Part shown: positions 25,802 through 33,932 of the stretch, piece by piece
How positions within the stretch are numbered: the stretch's first letter is position 1
Layout: each line of letters begins with the position of its first letter
Position numbers and translations under genes: made by a program
Notes under the pieces: model-generated
The model's database searches: none
What the model saw: only the letters and a program-made list of their open reading frames with translations
Told to the model about the DNA's origin: nothing
Origin: Extensimonas perlucida
GTDB lineage: Bacteria; Pseudomonadota; Gammaproteobacteria; Burkholderiales; Burkholderiaceae_C
Direction: 5' to 3'
Length of the DNA: 64,000 nucleotides
Assembly (NCBI RefSeq): GCF_007655255.1
Contig: NZ_VMYE01000004.1
Coordinates: 153,334-217,333 of the forward strand

Positions 25802-26272
25802 ATGAACAAGAAACTTCGCACCAGTACCCTGGTACTCGCAGCCGGGCTGCTCGTCGGCTCTTCGGCCTTCGCCCAGCTCACCCGTGAACAGGTGCGCGCC
25901 GAGCTGATCGAGGCACAACGCACGGGCGACATTCCCACGGGCCTCGATGGCAACAAGAAGCTCAATGAACTGGAGCCCGCCCGTTACCCCGCGCAGCTGG
26001 TGAGCGCTGGCGCCACACGCGCACAAGTGCGCGCCGAACTCGCCCAGGCGCAACGCACGGGCGACATCGTCACGGGCCTCGATGGCAACAAAAAGCTCAA
26101 CGAGCTGGAGCCGACCCGCTACGCGAGCCAGCAAGCCACCCAAGGCAAGACGCGCGAGCAAGTGCGCGCTGAACTGATCGAAGCCCAGCGCACGGGCGAC
26201 ATTCCCACGGGTCTTGATGGCAACAAGACGATGCGTGAGCTCGATCCCAGCCGTTATCCGCGCCAGAACTAA
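25802..26272 (+). CDS. DUF4148-type periplasmic repeat protein 1
   Basis: 156 aa. Signal peptide MNKKLRTSTLVLAAGLLVGS...AFA, then three repeats of about 43 residues. Each holds REQVRAEL-IEAQRTGDI-TGLDGNKKLNELEPARY with small variations. Many Burkholderiales export such DUF4148 proteins; no function is established to my knowledge. Ribosome site GAAAGGA. A diverged paralogue with the same upstream sequence lies 1.6 kb downstream, on the other side of a lysR gene, which points to a segmental duplication. Confidence 0.85.
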   Translation: MNKKLRTSTLVLAAGLLVGSSAFAQLTREQVRAELIEAQRTGDIPTGLDGNKKLNELEPARYPAQLVSAGATRAQVRAELAQAQRTGDIVTGLDGNKKLNELEPTRYASQQATQGKTREQVRAELIEAQRTGDIPTGLDGNKTMRELDPSRYPRQN

Positions 26273-26299
26273 AGCGCGGCAACGCCCGACAGGGTCCTA

Positions 26300-27214
26300 T
26301 CAGGCGATGCGCCCGGGCAGAAAGGCGCTCATGAAGTCGAGGAACGCCCGCACGCGCGCCGGCATGAGCTTGCGCGAGGGTACCGCGGCGTAGATGGTCG
26401 AGCGGCCAAAGATCCACTCGGGCAGCAAGTGCACGAGTGCGCCGCTTTGCAAGTCGGGAGCGACGAGCAGGTGCGAGAGCACCGCCACGCCCGCACCATG
26501 CAGCGCCGCGCGGTACAGCACCTCGAAGCTGACCGACTGCAGCACCACGGGCATTTCCACGTGCACCGGCTCGCCCGTGCCGTCGGCACGGCGCAGCGGC
26601 AAGTAACGCCGGCTCGTGCCGCCACCCTGCTGGCGCAGGAATTTGAGGTAGTCGTGCTGCGCCAAATCTTGCGGCTGCTGCGGCGTGCCCGCGCGCGCGA
26701 GGTAGGCGGGCGCAGCGCAGACGATGAACTCGGTCGTGGCGAGCGGCCGCGCGACTACGTTCGCGTCGAAGCCTTCCTCCACAGTCATGAAGGTCACGTC
26801 GTACTCTTCCACGTGCAGGTGCGGGAACGGCTCGACGACGATCTCAAGCGCCACCTTGGGATGCTGCTGGTGCCAGTGCGCGATCTGCACAGCCAGGAAG
26901 TACGAGGCCAGCAGCGGCGACGCCTGCACCCGCACCATGCCTTGCAGGGTTTGCGCGCTCGCGCTGACGGCCGCCTCGGTGTCGTCGATCTCCTGCAGGA
27001 TGCTGCGCACGCGGCGCAGGTACGCCTCGCCCGCGTCGGTGAGCGCGAGCTTGCGCGTGGTGCGCTGCAACAGCCGCGCGCCCAGGTGCTGCTCGAGCTC
27101 GGCCACGGCGCGCGTCACCGCCGCCGGCGACATGTCGAGCGCCCGCGCCGCCGCGGCAAAACTGCCCTCGTCGGCCACGCGCTGGAACACCCGCATGGAT
27201 GAAAGCCTGTCCAT
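26300..27214 (-). CDS. LysR-family transcriptional regulator
   Basis: 304 aa. N-terminal winged helix-turn-helix (MRVFQRVADEGSFAAAARAL, then AVTRAVAELEQHLGARLLQR), then an effector-binding domain with VVARPLATTEFIVCAAPAYL. The start at 27214 (MDRLSSMRVF) fits the family; an ATG at 27226 lies in the adjacent palindrome. It lies between two DUF4148 genes and is divergent from the second. TGAACAAATGTTCA immediately upstream could be its own operator. The effector is unknown. Confidence 0.9.
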   Translation of the reverse strand: MDRLSSMRVFQRVADEGSFAAAARALDMSPAAVTRAVAELEQHLGARLLQRTTRKLALTDAGEAYLRRVRSILQEIDDTEAAVSASAQTLQGMVRVQASPLLASYFLAVQIAHWHQQHPKVALEIVVEPFPHLHVEEYDVTFMTVEEGFDANVVARPLATTEFIVCAAPAYLARAGTPQQPQDLAQHDYLKFLRQQGGGTSRRYLPLRRADGTGEPVHVEMPVVLQSVSFEVLYRAALHGAGVAVLSHLLVAPDLQSGALVHLLPEWIFGRSTIYAAVPSRKLMPARVRAFLDFMSAFLPGRIA

Positions 27215-27218
27215 TGAT

Positions 27219-27234
27219 TTGAACAAATGTTCAG
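27219..27234. promoter_or_regulatory. Palindrome TGAACAAATGTTCA between lysR and DUF4148 gene 2
   Basis: Same 14-bp palindrome as at 25598-25611, here directly before the lysR start codon and about 190 bp before the second DUF4148 gene. Candidate operator shared by the divergent genes. Confidence 0.5.
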
Positions 27235-27422
27235 ATAGAAATCCATTATTGCAAATGGAGCAACACTGAATTGCGGTTTACTTGGTTTTAAAATGCTAGG
27301 GTTTTCCCTAATATTCGAGCCATTGATGCATCGCAACCCACTAGCCGATGCACCGATGCCGACAGGCAGGGACCACCGCCCGCCGGCGTTATCACAGCCA
27401 ACAGCTTTGAAAGGATTGCACC

Positions 27423-27983
27423 ATGAACAAGAAACTTCGCCTCACTACCCTGGTTCTCGCAACGGGTTTGCTCGCTGGCACTTCGGCATTCGCCCAGCTC
27501 ACGCGCGATCAAGTGATCGCCGACATGATCGAAGCCCAGCGCACGGGCAACATCGCCACGGGCCTCGATGGCAACAAGAAGTTCAATGAGCTCGACCCCT
27601 CGCGCTATGCCCAAGCAGCACAACTCGCTGCAACCAGCACCACGCGCACCCAAGTGCGTGCCGAGCTCGTCGAAGCCCAACGCAGCGGCGACATCGCCAC
27701 GGGCCTCGATGGCAACAAGAAGCTCAACGAGCTGGAGCCTGCGCGCTACGCAAGCCAGCAAGCCGCCCAAGGCAAAACACGCGCCCAAGTGCGTGCCGAG
27801 CTGATCGAAGCGCAGCAAAAGGGTGAGATCGTGACCGGCCTCGACGGCAACAAGACGGCGCGCGAGCTCGATCCGGCACGCTTCCAACGTGCCGAGAAAA
27901 CTCTGGCCAAGGCCGGCGCAAGCGCCGAAGGCACCGCGCTGACGGACGCTGGCAAAGACAGCCAAGCACCCAAGGACTTGTAA
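27423..27983 (+). CDS. DUF4148-type periplasmic repeat protein 2
   Basis: 186 aa. Signal peptide MNKKLRLTTLVLATGLLAGT...AFA, then three repeats of about 43 residues with LTRDQVIADMIEAQRTGNI, TRTQVRAELVEAQRSGDI and TRAQVRAELIEAQQKGEI. A 30-residue tail ending KDSQAPKDL is absent from the first paralogue. Ribosome site GAAAGGA. The first 20 codons and about 150 bp of upstream DNA closely match gene 1. Confidence 0.85.
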   Translation: MNKKLRLTTLVLATGLLAGTSAFAQLTRDQVIADMIEAQRTGNIATGLDGNKKFNELDPSRYAQAAQLAATSTTRTQVRAELVEAQRSGDIATGLDGNKKLNELEPARYASQQAAQGKTRAQVRAELIEAQQKGEIVTGLDGNKTARELDPARFQRAEKTLAKAGASAEGTALTDAGKDSQAPKDL

Positions 27984-28032
27984 ATCGGTCTCGTACCGGC
28001 AGCGTAAACCATGGTTTGCGCTGCGCCGCGCA

Positions 28033-28064
28033 GGGCTCCCGTCACCGGGGGCCCTTCGTGTTTT
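28033..28064 (+). terminator. Likely terminator after DUF4148 gene 2
   Basis: GGGCTCCC, a six-base loop and GGGGGCCC form a strong hairpin, followed by ttcgtgttttt. Confidence 0.55.
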
Positions 28065-28180
28065 TGGGTTTTCGCAGCGCCAATGAAAACCCCATTTACC
28101 CACGCTTTACGCCCGCTTCAACCGGCGCGCACGCCAGCAGTGCGATCATCGCGGCAGACACAGCTCTACACTGCCACGCC

Positions 28181-28891
28181 ATGAGTTCCCAACTGCTGAT
28201 GATCGAAGACGACGCGCGCCTCGCGCAGATGGTCGGTGAATACCTGGGCCAGTCGGGCATGCAGGTGCTGCACTGCGCCGATGGCGCGAGCGGCCTGGCG
28301 CAGCTGCAGGAGCCCGGCTTCAACGCCGACCTCGTGATTTTGGATTTGATGCTGCCCGACATCGACGGGCTCGAGGTCTGCCGCCGCATCCGCGCGCTGC
28401 CCTCTGCCGCGGCGCAGGTGCCCATCCTCATGCTCACGGCCAAGGGCGACCCGATGGATCGCGTGATCGGCCTGGAGATCGGTGCCGACGACTATCTGCC
28501 CAAGCCCTTCGAGCCGCGCGAGCTGCTCGCGCGCATCCGCGCCGTGCTGCGCCGGCGCACGCCAGGCAGCGCGCCGGCGGCGCAGGTGCTGCGCTTTGGC
28601 TCGCTCGAGATCGACCGCGACGCGCGCAGCGTCAGCGTGGGCGGCAAGCCCGCCGAGCTGACCTCGTACCAGTTCGACCTGCTCGTGGCGCTGGCCGAGC
28701 GCGCGGGGCGTGTGCTCACGCGCGACCAGATCATGGAGGCCGTGCGCGGGCGCGAGCTCGAAGCCTTCGACCGCTCGATCGACGTACACATGGGGCGCAT
28801 CCGCGCCGCCATCGAGGCCGACCCGAAAAACCCGCGCCGCATCCTCACGGTGCGCGGCGTGGGCTATGTGTTTGCGCGCCAGCAGGATTGA
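28181..28891 (+). CDS. OmpR-family response regulator
   Basis: 236 aa. Receiver domain with acidic pair in MIEDDARLA, phospho-acceptor Asp in LVILDLMLPD, Thr in ILMLTAKGD and Lys in YLPKPFEP. The C-terminal winged helix has LTSYQFDLLVALAERAGRVL and RSIDVHMGRIRAAIE. ATG at 28181. It is followed within 30 bp by its sensor kinase. Closest in type to RstA/CpxR-like regulators; the signal and targets are not evident. Confidence 0.95.
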   Translation: MSSQLLMIEDDARLAQMVGEYLGQSGMQVLHCADGASGLAQLQEPGFNADLVILDLMLPDIDGLEVCRRIRALPSAAAQVPILMLTAKGDPMDRVIGLEIGADDYLPKPFEPRELLARIRAVLRRRTPGSAPAAQVLRFGSLEIDRDARSVSVGGKPAELTSYQFDLLVALAERAGRVLTRDQIMEAVRGRELEAFDRSIDVHMGRIRAAIEADPKNPRRILTVRGVGYVFARQQD

Positions 28892-28917
28892 GGCTGCTCG
28901 CAATCCGGTCTGCTCCC

Positions 28918-30165
28918 ATGCCTTTCTCCGGCCCGTTCTCCAGCCCGTTTTCGCGCCGCCTCTATCTGCGCCTGTGGCTCGCCGTGGTCGCGGCCGTGAT
29001 GGTGCTCACGCTGGCCGTGGGCCTGGCCTGGCACATCGCCGCCGAGCATTGGGCGGCCGAGCGCCTGGCCGCCGAACAAAGCGGCGCGCCAGTGCAACCG
29101 CCGGGGCGCATGCTGCGCCTGCTCGATGCGCAAGGCCGGCCCGTGCTTGCGGGCCTGGCCACGCGCGTGCCCGCGCCGCCCGGCGAGAAGCTGGCGCTGC
29201 GCATCGAAGGCGCAGACGGCCGCACCTACCGCCTGGAGCTGGCGCCGCGCCAGGACCGCGGCCCTGGCCACCCGCCGCCGGGTGCTTTCTGGCTGCGCCC
29301 GCCGTTTGGCTTTGTGTGGATGCTGGGCATCGTGGCGCTTGCGGTGGCGCTGGGCATGTTCCCCATCCTGCGACGCCTGCTGCAACGGCTCGAGGTGCTG
29401 CAGCGCAGCATGAAGCGCTTCGGCGATGGCGACCTGGCCGTGCGCGCACCGGTGCACGGGCGCGACGAGGTGGCTGATCTGTCGCGCCAGTTCAACGCCG
29501 CGGCAGCGCGCATCGAGGCGCTGGTGCAGTCGCACAAGTCGCTGCTCGCCAACGCTTCGCACGAGCTGCGCTCGCCGCTTGCGCGCATCCGCATGGGGCT
29601 GGAGCTCATGTCTGGCGAGCAGCCGGCGCCCGCGTTTCGCGCCGAAATTTTGCGCAACATCGCCGAGCTCGACCAGCTCGTCGATGAAATCCTGCTCGCG
29701 AGCCGCCTGGACGCACGCGAGGCCGACGTGGGCACCTTCGAGCGCGTCGATCTGGTCGGCCTGGCTGCCGAGGAATGCGCGCGCGTGCATGCCGAGCTGC
29801 ACACCGACGCCGCGGCGCTCGAAGTGCAGGGTGTGGCCAAGCTGCTGCGCCGCGCGCTGCGTAACCTGCTCGAAAACGCGCGCCGCTACAGCCAGGGCGA
29901 GATCACCGTGAGCGTGCAGCGTCAGGGCAACATGGCCGAGCTGCGCGTGCGCGACCACGGCCCCGGCGTGCCCGAAGACTTGCGCGAGCGCATCTTCGAG
30001 CCCTTTTACCGCCTGCCCGGCGCGAGCGAGCGCGCGGGCGGCGTAGGTCTGGGGCTGGCGCTGGTGCGCTCGATCGCGCGCCGCCACCACGGCAGCGTGC
30101 ACTGCGAGGCCAACCCCGACGGCGGCGCCTGCTTCGTGCTGCGTCTGCCGCTGCCGGCGCAGTGA
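28918..30165 (+). CDS. Sensor histidine kinase partner
   Basis: 415 aa. Membrane segment near the N-terminus (LWLAVVAAVMVLTLAVGLAW), a small periplasmic domain of about 90 residues, a second membrane segment (WMLGIVALAVALGMFPI), HAMP, then the H box LLANASHELRSPLARIRMGL, N box NLLENARRYS, G1 DHGPGVP, F and G2 VGLGLALVRSIARRHHG. It autophosphorylates the H-box His and passes phosphate to the upstream regulator. ATG 28918 is preferred; a TTG at 28888 overlaps the regulator stop. Confidence 0.94.
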   Translation: MPFSGPFSSPFSRRLYLRLWLAVVAAVMVLTLAVGLAWHIAAEHWAAERLAAEQSGAPVQPPGRMLRLLDAQGRPVLAGLATRVPAPPGEKLALRIEGADGRTYRLELAPRQDRGPGHPPPGAFWLRPPFGFVWMLGIVALAVALGMFPILRRLLQRLEVLQRSMKRFGDGDLAVRAPVHGRDEVADLSRQFNAAAARIEALVQSHKSLLANASHELRSPLARIRMGLELMSGEQPAPAFRAEILRNIAELDQLVDEILLASRLDAREADVGTFERVDLVGLAAEECARVHAELHTDAAALEVQGVAKLLRRALRNLLENARRYSQGEITVSVQRQGNMAELRVRDHGPGVPEDLRERIFEPFYRLPGASERAGGVGLGLALVRSIARRHHGSVHCEANPDGGACFVLRLPLPAQ

Positions 30166-30180
30166 TTCACGCCGCCGCGC

Positions 30181-31032
30181 TCACTGCCCCACGATGCGCC
30201 GCAGCGCGCGCAGCCGCTCGGCTACCGCTGCGGCATCTTCACTGCCTTGCGCGTGCTCCAGATAGGCTTCGAGGTCGGCCACGGCGCGTGCGGGCTCGCC
30301 TTGTGCGGCATAAAGCAAGCCGCGGTCGCGCCGCTCCTCCCACACCCGCGGCAGCAGCACCACGAGCCGGTCCTGCACGGCCAGCAAGCGCTCGGCGTCG
30401 TGCTGCGCGCCGTAAATTTCCTTGAGGTTGCGCAGCATGCGCGCCACGACGTCGCGCGGCGTGGCCGCCTGCAGGTACAGACTCAACGGCATTTCGTCCG
30501 GCACGAGGCCGCGCTCATCCTGGTAGAGCTCGAGCCGCTCGAGCAGTTCCTCGCGCCCCAGCGACTGCCCCGTGACCGGGTCTATCACCACCTGACCGTT
30601 GGGCAGCACCACCTTGACCATGAAATGCCCCGGAAACGCCACACCGCGCACCTGCAGCCCCGCGCCCTGGGCCAGTTCCAGCCACAGCACCGCGAGCGAC
30701 ACGGGAATGCCGCGGCGCGTGGCCAGCACATGGTGCAAAAAGCTGTTTTCCGGGTCGTAGTAGTTGTTGGCATTGCCGCCAAAGCCCAGTTCGGCAAAGA
30801 ACAACTGGTTCAACTGGCGCAGCCGCTGCAGCGCCGAGGCATTGCGCGAGATACGGCGCTGCAGCCGGGCCTGCACCTGGTCCACTTCGCCGAGCACCTG
30901 CTGCAGGTCGAGTTCGGGGTATTCGTCCTGCGCGATGCTGGCCGCCGCTTCGAGCAATGGAAAATGGGCGTCGCTTTGCACCAGCGTCGCAAAATAATCG
31001 AGCGGGGTCGGAGGGGAATCATCGAAAAGCAT
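30181..31032 (-). CDS. SirB1-like transglutaminase/TPR protein
   Basis: 283 aa. An N-terminal helical segment, then the SirB1-type core NYYDPENSFLHHVLATRRGI and VRGVAFPGHFMVKVVLP, then helical repeats (AAQGEPARAVADLEAYL). The usual transglutaminase catalytic Cys is not obvious, as in many SirB1-like proteins, so enzyme activity is doubtful. It is convergent with the sensor kinase and just downstream of murJ on the same strand. ATG 31032 gives a natural N-terminus (MLFDDSPPTPLDYF). Function not established. Confidence 0.85.
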   Translation of the reverse strand: MLFDDSPPTPLDYFATLVQSDAHFPLLEAAASIAQDEYPELDLQQVLGEVDQVQARLQRRISRNASALQRLRQLNQLFFAELGFGGNANNYYDPENSFLHHVLATRRGIPVSLAVLWLELAQGAGLQVRGVAFPGHFMVKVVLPNGQVVIDPVTGQSLGREELLERLELYQDERGLVPDEMPLSLYLQAATPRDVVARMLRNLKEIYGAQHDAERLLAVQDRLVVLLPRVWEERRDRGLLYAAQGEPARAVADLEAYLEHAQGSEDAAAVAERLRALRRIVGQ

Positions 31033-31100
31033 GGGTTTCGCGTGCGCTGCAGCAAACCTGCGCAATCTATACCAAAGACGCCAAAGCCGGGTTCACACCA

Positions 31101-32666
31101 TCAGCGCCGCAGCAGCTGCCGCAGCTGCAGCCCCGCGGCCCACAGCGCGCCGAAATACACCGCCGCCGCCGCACACAGGATCATGGCCAGCAGGCCCGCG
31201 CGTCGCATGCCGTCGGCACGCAGCGCAAGCCACGGAAAGTGCTGCGCCGCCCACACCAGCAGCACGGCCAGCAAGGCGCTGGCCGCCACCACTTGCAACG
31301 CAAAACGCCCCCAGCCCGGCTGCGGCCGGTAGCTGCCGCGCCGCAGCAAGCCCACGAGCAGCCACAGCGCATTCACGAGCGCCCCCAGCCCGATCGACAA
31401 GGCCAGCCCCGCATGCGCCAAGAGCGGCACCAGCGCCACGTTGAGCAGCTGCGTGATCACCAGCACCACCACCGCGATGCGCACCGGCGTGCGGATGTCC
31501 TGGCTTGCGTAGTAGCCGGGCGCGAGCACCTTGATCGCCACCAGCCCGAGCAGGCCCGCGCCATAGCCGACCAGGGCGCGCGCGATCTGCCCCACGTCGC
31601 CATCGTGCAGCGCGCCGTGGTGGAACAGCGTGGCCACGAGCGGCGTGGCAAAGGTCAGCAGCGCCACCGCGCAGGGCACGGCCAGCAGCACCACGAGGCG
31701 CAAGCCCCAGTCGAGCATGGCCGAATAGCGCTGCGCATCACCCGCTGCGCGCGCCGCCGCGAGCTGCGGCGTCAGCACCACGCCCAGCGCCACGCCCAGC
31801 AGCGCCGTGGGGAATTCCATCAGGCGGTCGGCATAGAACAGCCACGTGACGCTGCCCGGCGCGAGGTACGAGGCGATCTGCGTGTTGATCATCAGCGAAA
31901 ACTGCGCCACGCCGACGCCGAGCAAGGCCGGCGCCATCAGCTTGAGGATGCGCCGCACGCCAGGGTGCGCCCAGGCCGCGCGGATTTCGGCCCAGCGCAG
32001 ACCGATGCGCGGCAGCAGCCCCATGCGCAGCAGCACGGGCAGCTGCACGCCCAGCTGCAGCACGCCGCCCAGCATCACACCACCCGCCATGGCGTAAATC
32101 GGCTCGATGCCGCGCGCCGCAAGCTGCGGCGCGCCGAGCCAGGCCGCGGCGATCATGCTGAGGTTCAAAAGCACCGGCGTCGCCGCCGGCAGCGCAAAAT
32201 GCTTCCAGGTATTGAGCACCCCCGAGGCCAGCGCCACCAGCGACATGCAGCCTATGTACGGGAACATCCAGCGCGTCATCGCCACAGCCGCGTCGAACCC
32301 CGCGGGGCTCTGGTGCAGGCCGCTCGCGAGCGCCCACACGAGCACAGGCGCACCGAGCACGCCCAGCGCGCAGGTCAGCACCAGCACCCAGGTGAGCACC
32401 GTGGCCACGCTGGCGATCAGCGCGCGCGTGGCTTCGGCGCCGCGCTGCTCCCTGGTGGCCGCGAGCACGGGCACGAAAGCCTGGCTGAACGCCCCTTCGG
32501 CAAACAGGCGCCGAAACAGGTTGGGAATGCGAAACGCCACATTGAAGGCGTCGGTCAGCACATTCGCGCCAAACATCGACGCCATGAGCAAGTCGCGCAC
32601 CAGCCCCGTGATGCGCGAGGCCAGGGTCAGCAAAGAGACGGTGGAGGCGGCTTTGAAAAGTGACAC
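31101..32666 (-). CDS. murJ: Lipid II flippase MurJ
   Basis: 521 aa, about 14 hydrophobic helices. The N-terminus [20 protein letters not shown] and [13 protein letters not shown], then [20 protein letters not shown], are hallmark MurJ segments. It moves lipid II across the inner membrane for peptidoglycan synthesis. The start is GTG 32666, which gives normal family length. It is divergent from rpsT, a common neighbourhood in betaproteobacteria. Confidence 0.95.
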   Translation of the reverse strand: MSLFKAASTVSLLTLASRITGLVRDLLMASMFGANVLTDAFNVAFRIPNLFRRLFAEGAFSQAFVPVLAATREQRGAEATRALIASVATVLTWVLVLTCALGVLGAPVLVWALASGLHQSPAGFDAAVAMTRWMFPYIGCMSLVALASGVLNTWKHFALPAATPVLLNLSMIAAAWLGAPQLAARGIEPIYAMAGGVMLGGVLQLGVQLPVLLRMGLLPRIGLRWAEIRAAWAHPGVRRILKLMAPALLGVGVAQFSLMINTQIASYLAPGSVTWLFYADRLMEFPTALLGVALGVVLTPQLAAARAAGDAQRYSAMLDWGLRLVVLLAVPCAVALLTFATPLVATLFHHGALHDGDVGQIARALVGYGAGLLGLVAIKVLAPGYYASQDIRTPVRIAVVVLVITQLLNVALVPLLAHAGLALSIGLGALVNALWLLVGLLRRGSYRPQPGWGRFALQVVAASALLAVLLVWAAQHFPWLALRADGMRRAGLLAMILCAAAAVYFGALWAAGLQLRQLLRR

Positions 32667-32781
32667 CGGCGGGAGTGTATGCGCAGCCAGCCTTGCACCA
32701 CCCCCTGCGCCACGCATTGCGCACGGCCAGCTCACGCGCAAGACAGCCGCGCAAACACGCGCAAAGCGCAGAGCCAAAGGA

Positions 32782-32787
32782 TATAAT
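32782..32787 (+). promoter_or_regulatory. -10 box of the rpsT promoter
   Basis: TATAAT in ggatataatgcc, 47 bp before the rpsT ATG. No clear -35 match at 16-18 bp; the perfect -10 in GC-rich DNA makes it a likely strong promoter. Confidence 0.6.
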
Positions 32788-32833
32788 GCCCGGCTTTGCT
32801 GACAACACCCACAGACACCCAAGGAACCCAGTC

Positions 32834-33130
32834 ATGGCATCCAAGCCCCAAAAGAAAAACCCGCGCCTCGCGTCGGGCCGCAAGCGCGCCCGTCAGGACG
32901 TCAAACTCAACGCCGCGAACAGCTCGCTGCGCTCCAAATACCGCACCGCCGTGAAAAACGTCGAAAAAGCCGTGCTCGCCGGCGACAAGACCAAGGCCAC
33001 GGAACTCTTCGCCAAAATGCAATCGGTGGTCGATACCGTGGCCGACAAGGGCATCTTCCACAAGAACAAGGCCGCACGCGACAAGAGCCGCATCGCCGCC
33101 AAAGTCAAGGCGCTGGCACTTTCTGCCTGA
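32834..33130 (+). CDS. rpsT: 30S ribosomal protein S20
   Basis: 98 aa, lysine/arginine-rich helical protein that binds 16S r[41 protein letters not shown] and [20 protein letters not shown] are typical. Ribosome site AAGGAACC. A strong promoter -10 precedes it and a terminator hairpin follows at 33216-33243. Confidence 0.98.
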   Translation: MASKPQKKNPRLASGRKRARQDVKLNAANSSLRSKYRTAVKNVEKAVLAGDKTKATELFAKMQSVVDTVADKGIFHKNKAARDKSRIAAKVKALALSA

Positions 33131-33215
33131 ACGCCGGCAGAGCGTCCCGCCTTTTTTATCAGCCCGAGCGGCCTTAGCCGCTCGCCGTTTGTAAACGGTG
33201 CGCTGTCAGCAAAGC

Positions 33216-33243
33216 AAAAAGCCGTCGCAAGACGGCTTTTTTG
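33216..33243 (+). terminator. Intrinsic terminator downstream of rpsT
   Basis: AAAAAGCCGTC-gcaa-GACGGCTTTTTTG. A smaller hairpin, gagcggc-ctta-gccgctc, lies just before it (33166-33183). Confidence 0.88.
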
Positions 33244-33284
33244 TTGCCCTTCTCCAGTCCGTCCTGGTTTTTTTACACCCCAAA

Positions 33285-33327
33285 ACTTCATATAGGAACA
33301 TGCTACACTCCGCTTCCTATATGAAGT
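33285..33327. promoter_or_regulatory. 13-bp perfect inverted repeat spanning the promoter and start of the TnpB-like gene
   Basis: ACTTCATATAGGA (33285-33297) and TCCTATATGAAGT (33315-33327) with a 17-bp loop that contains TGCTACACT, a possible extended -10. The right arm includes the ATG (33321) and the bases upstream. It could be a dimeric operator, or an mRNA hairpin that hides the start codon. Confidence 0.75.
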
Positions 33328-33932
33328 CCGTGCTGCGCATTCCCCTCGACACCTCCCCTGAGCAAGGGCAGCGGCTGCAGGCATTGCAGCAGGGGTTTGC
33401 GCAACTGTGCAATGCGCTCGCGCCGCTGGTGCAAAACACCCGCGTGTGGAACCGCGTGGCCTTGCATCACCTGGCTTACAAGGCACTGCGCGCGCAGTTC
33501 CCGGCCATGGGCTCGCAGATGGTGTGCAACGCCATCTACTCCGTATCTCGCACCTGCAGGGTGGTGTTCCAGCACCCGGACAGCCCGTTCAACCTCACGC
33601 GCCTGGGCGATAAGCCTTTGCCGCTGTTGCGCTTTACCGACAGCTGCCCGGTGTATTTCGACCGGCACACGCTGAGCCTCAAGGCGGGCCAGCTGTCCAT
33701 GTTCACGCTGGACGGACGCATGCGCTTTCAACTGTCCTTGCGCCCCGAAGACGAGGCCGCCTTCCACACGCAGAAATTGCGCGAAATCGTGCTCTCGCGC
33801 CGCGCCGACGGCATTTATGAATTGGCCTTCTGGCTCACGGACCCTGACGAGGAGGCGCCGCAAAACCCTGCCGCGGACGCCACCGGCACCGCTGAAATTC
33901 CCGAATACGTGATGGTGGAGGAAACCGTATGA
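33321..33932 (+). CDS. TnpB/IS605 OrfB N-terminal-like protein lacking the RuvC nuclease
   Basis: 203 aa. The pattern of TnpB-type transposon proteins is visible: a helical part with LQQGFAQLCNALAPLVQNTR, RVWNRVALHHLAYKALRAQF and MGSQMVCNAIYSVSRTCR, then a beta-rich part with FDRHTLSLK, LSMFTLDGRMRFQL and LREIVLSRRADGIYELAF. Together these match the N-terminal helical and WED-like segments. The RuvC domain and zinc finger, over half of a normal TnpB, are absent, and the protein ends in an acidic tail. Its stop overlaps the next ABC transporter start (ATGA), so it is part of the type I secretion operon rather than a lone IS fragment. A start at 33300 is possible. Confidence 0.6.
   Translation: MKSVLRIPLDTSPEQGQRLQALQQGFAQLCNALAPLVQNTRVWNRVALHHLAYKALRAQFPAMGSQMVCNAIYSVSRTCRVVFQHPDSPFNLTRLGDKPLPLLRFTDSCPVYFDRHTLSLKAGQLSMFTLDGRMRFQLSLRPEDEAAFHTQKLREIVLSRRADGIYELAFWLTDPDEEAPQNPAADATGTAEIPEYVMVEETV

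Noticed and set aside
33166..33183. Hairpin gagcggc-ctta-gccgctc considered as the rpsT terminator
   Set aside because: It has no T-run; the hairpin at 33216-33243 with six T residues is the better terminator.
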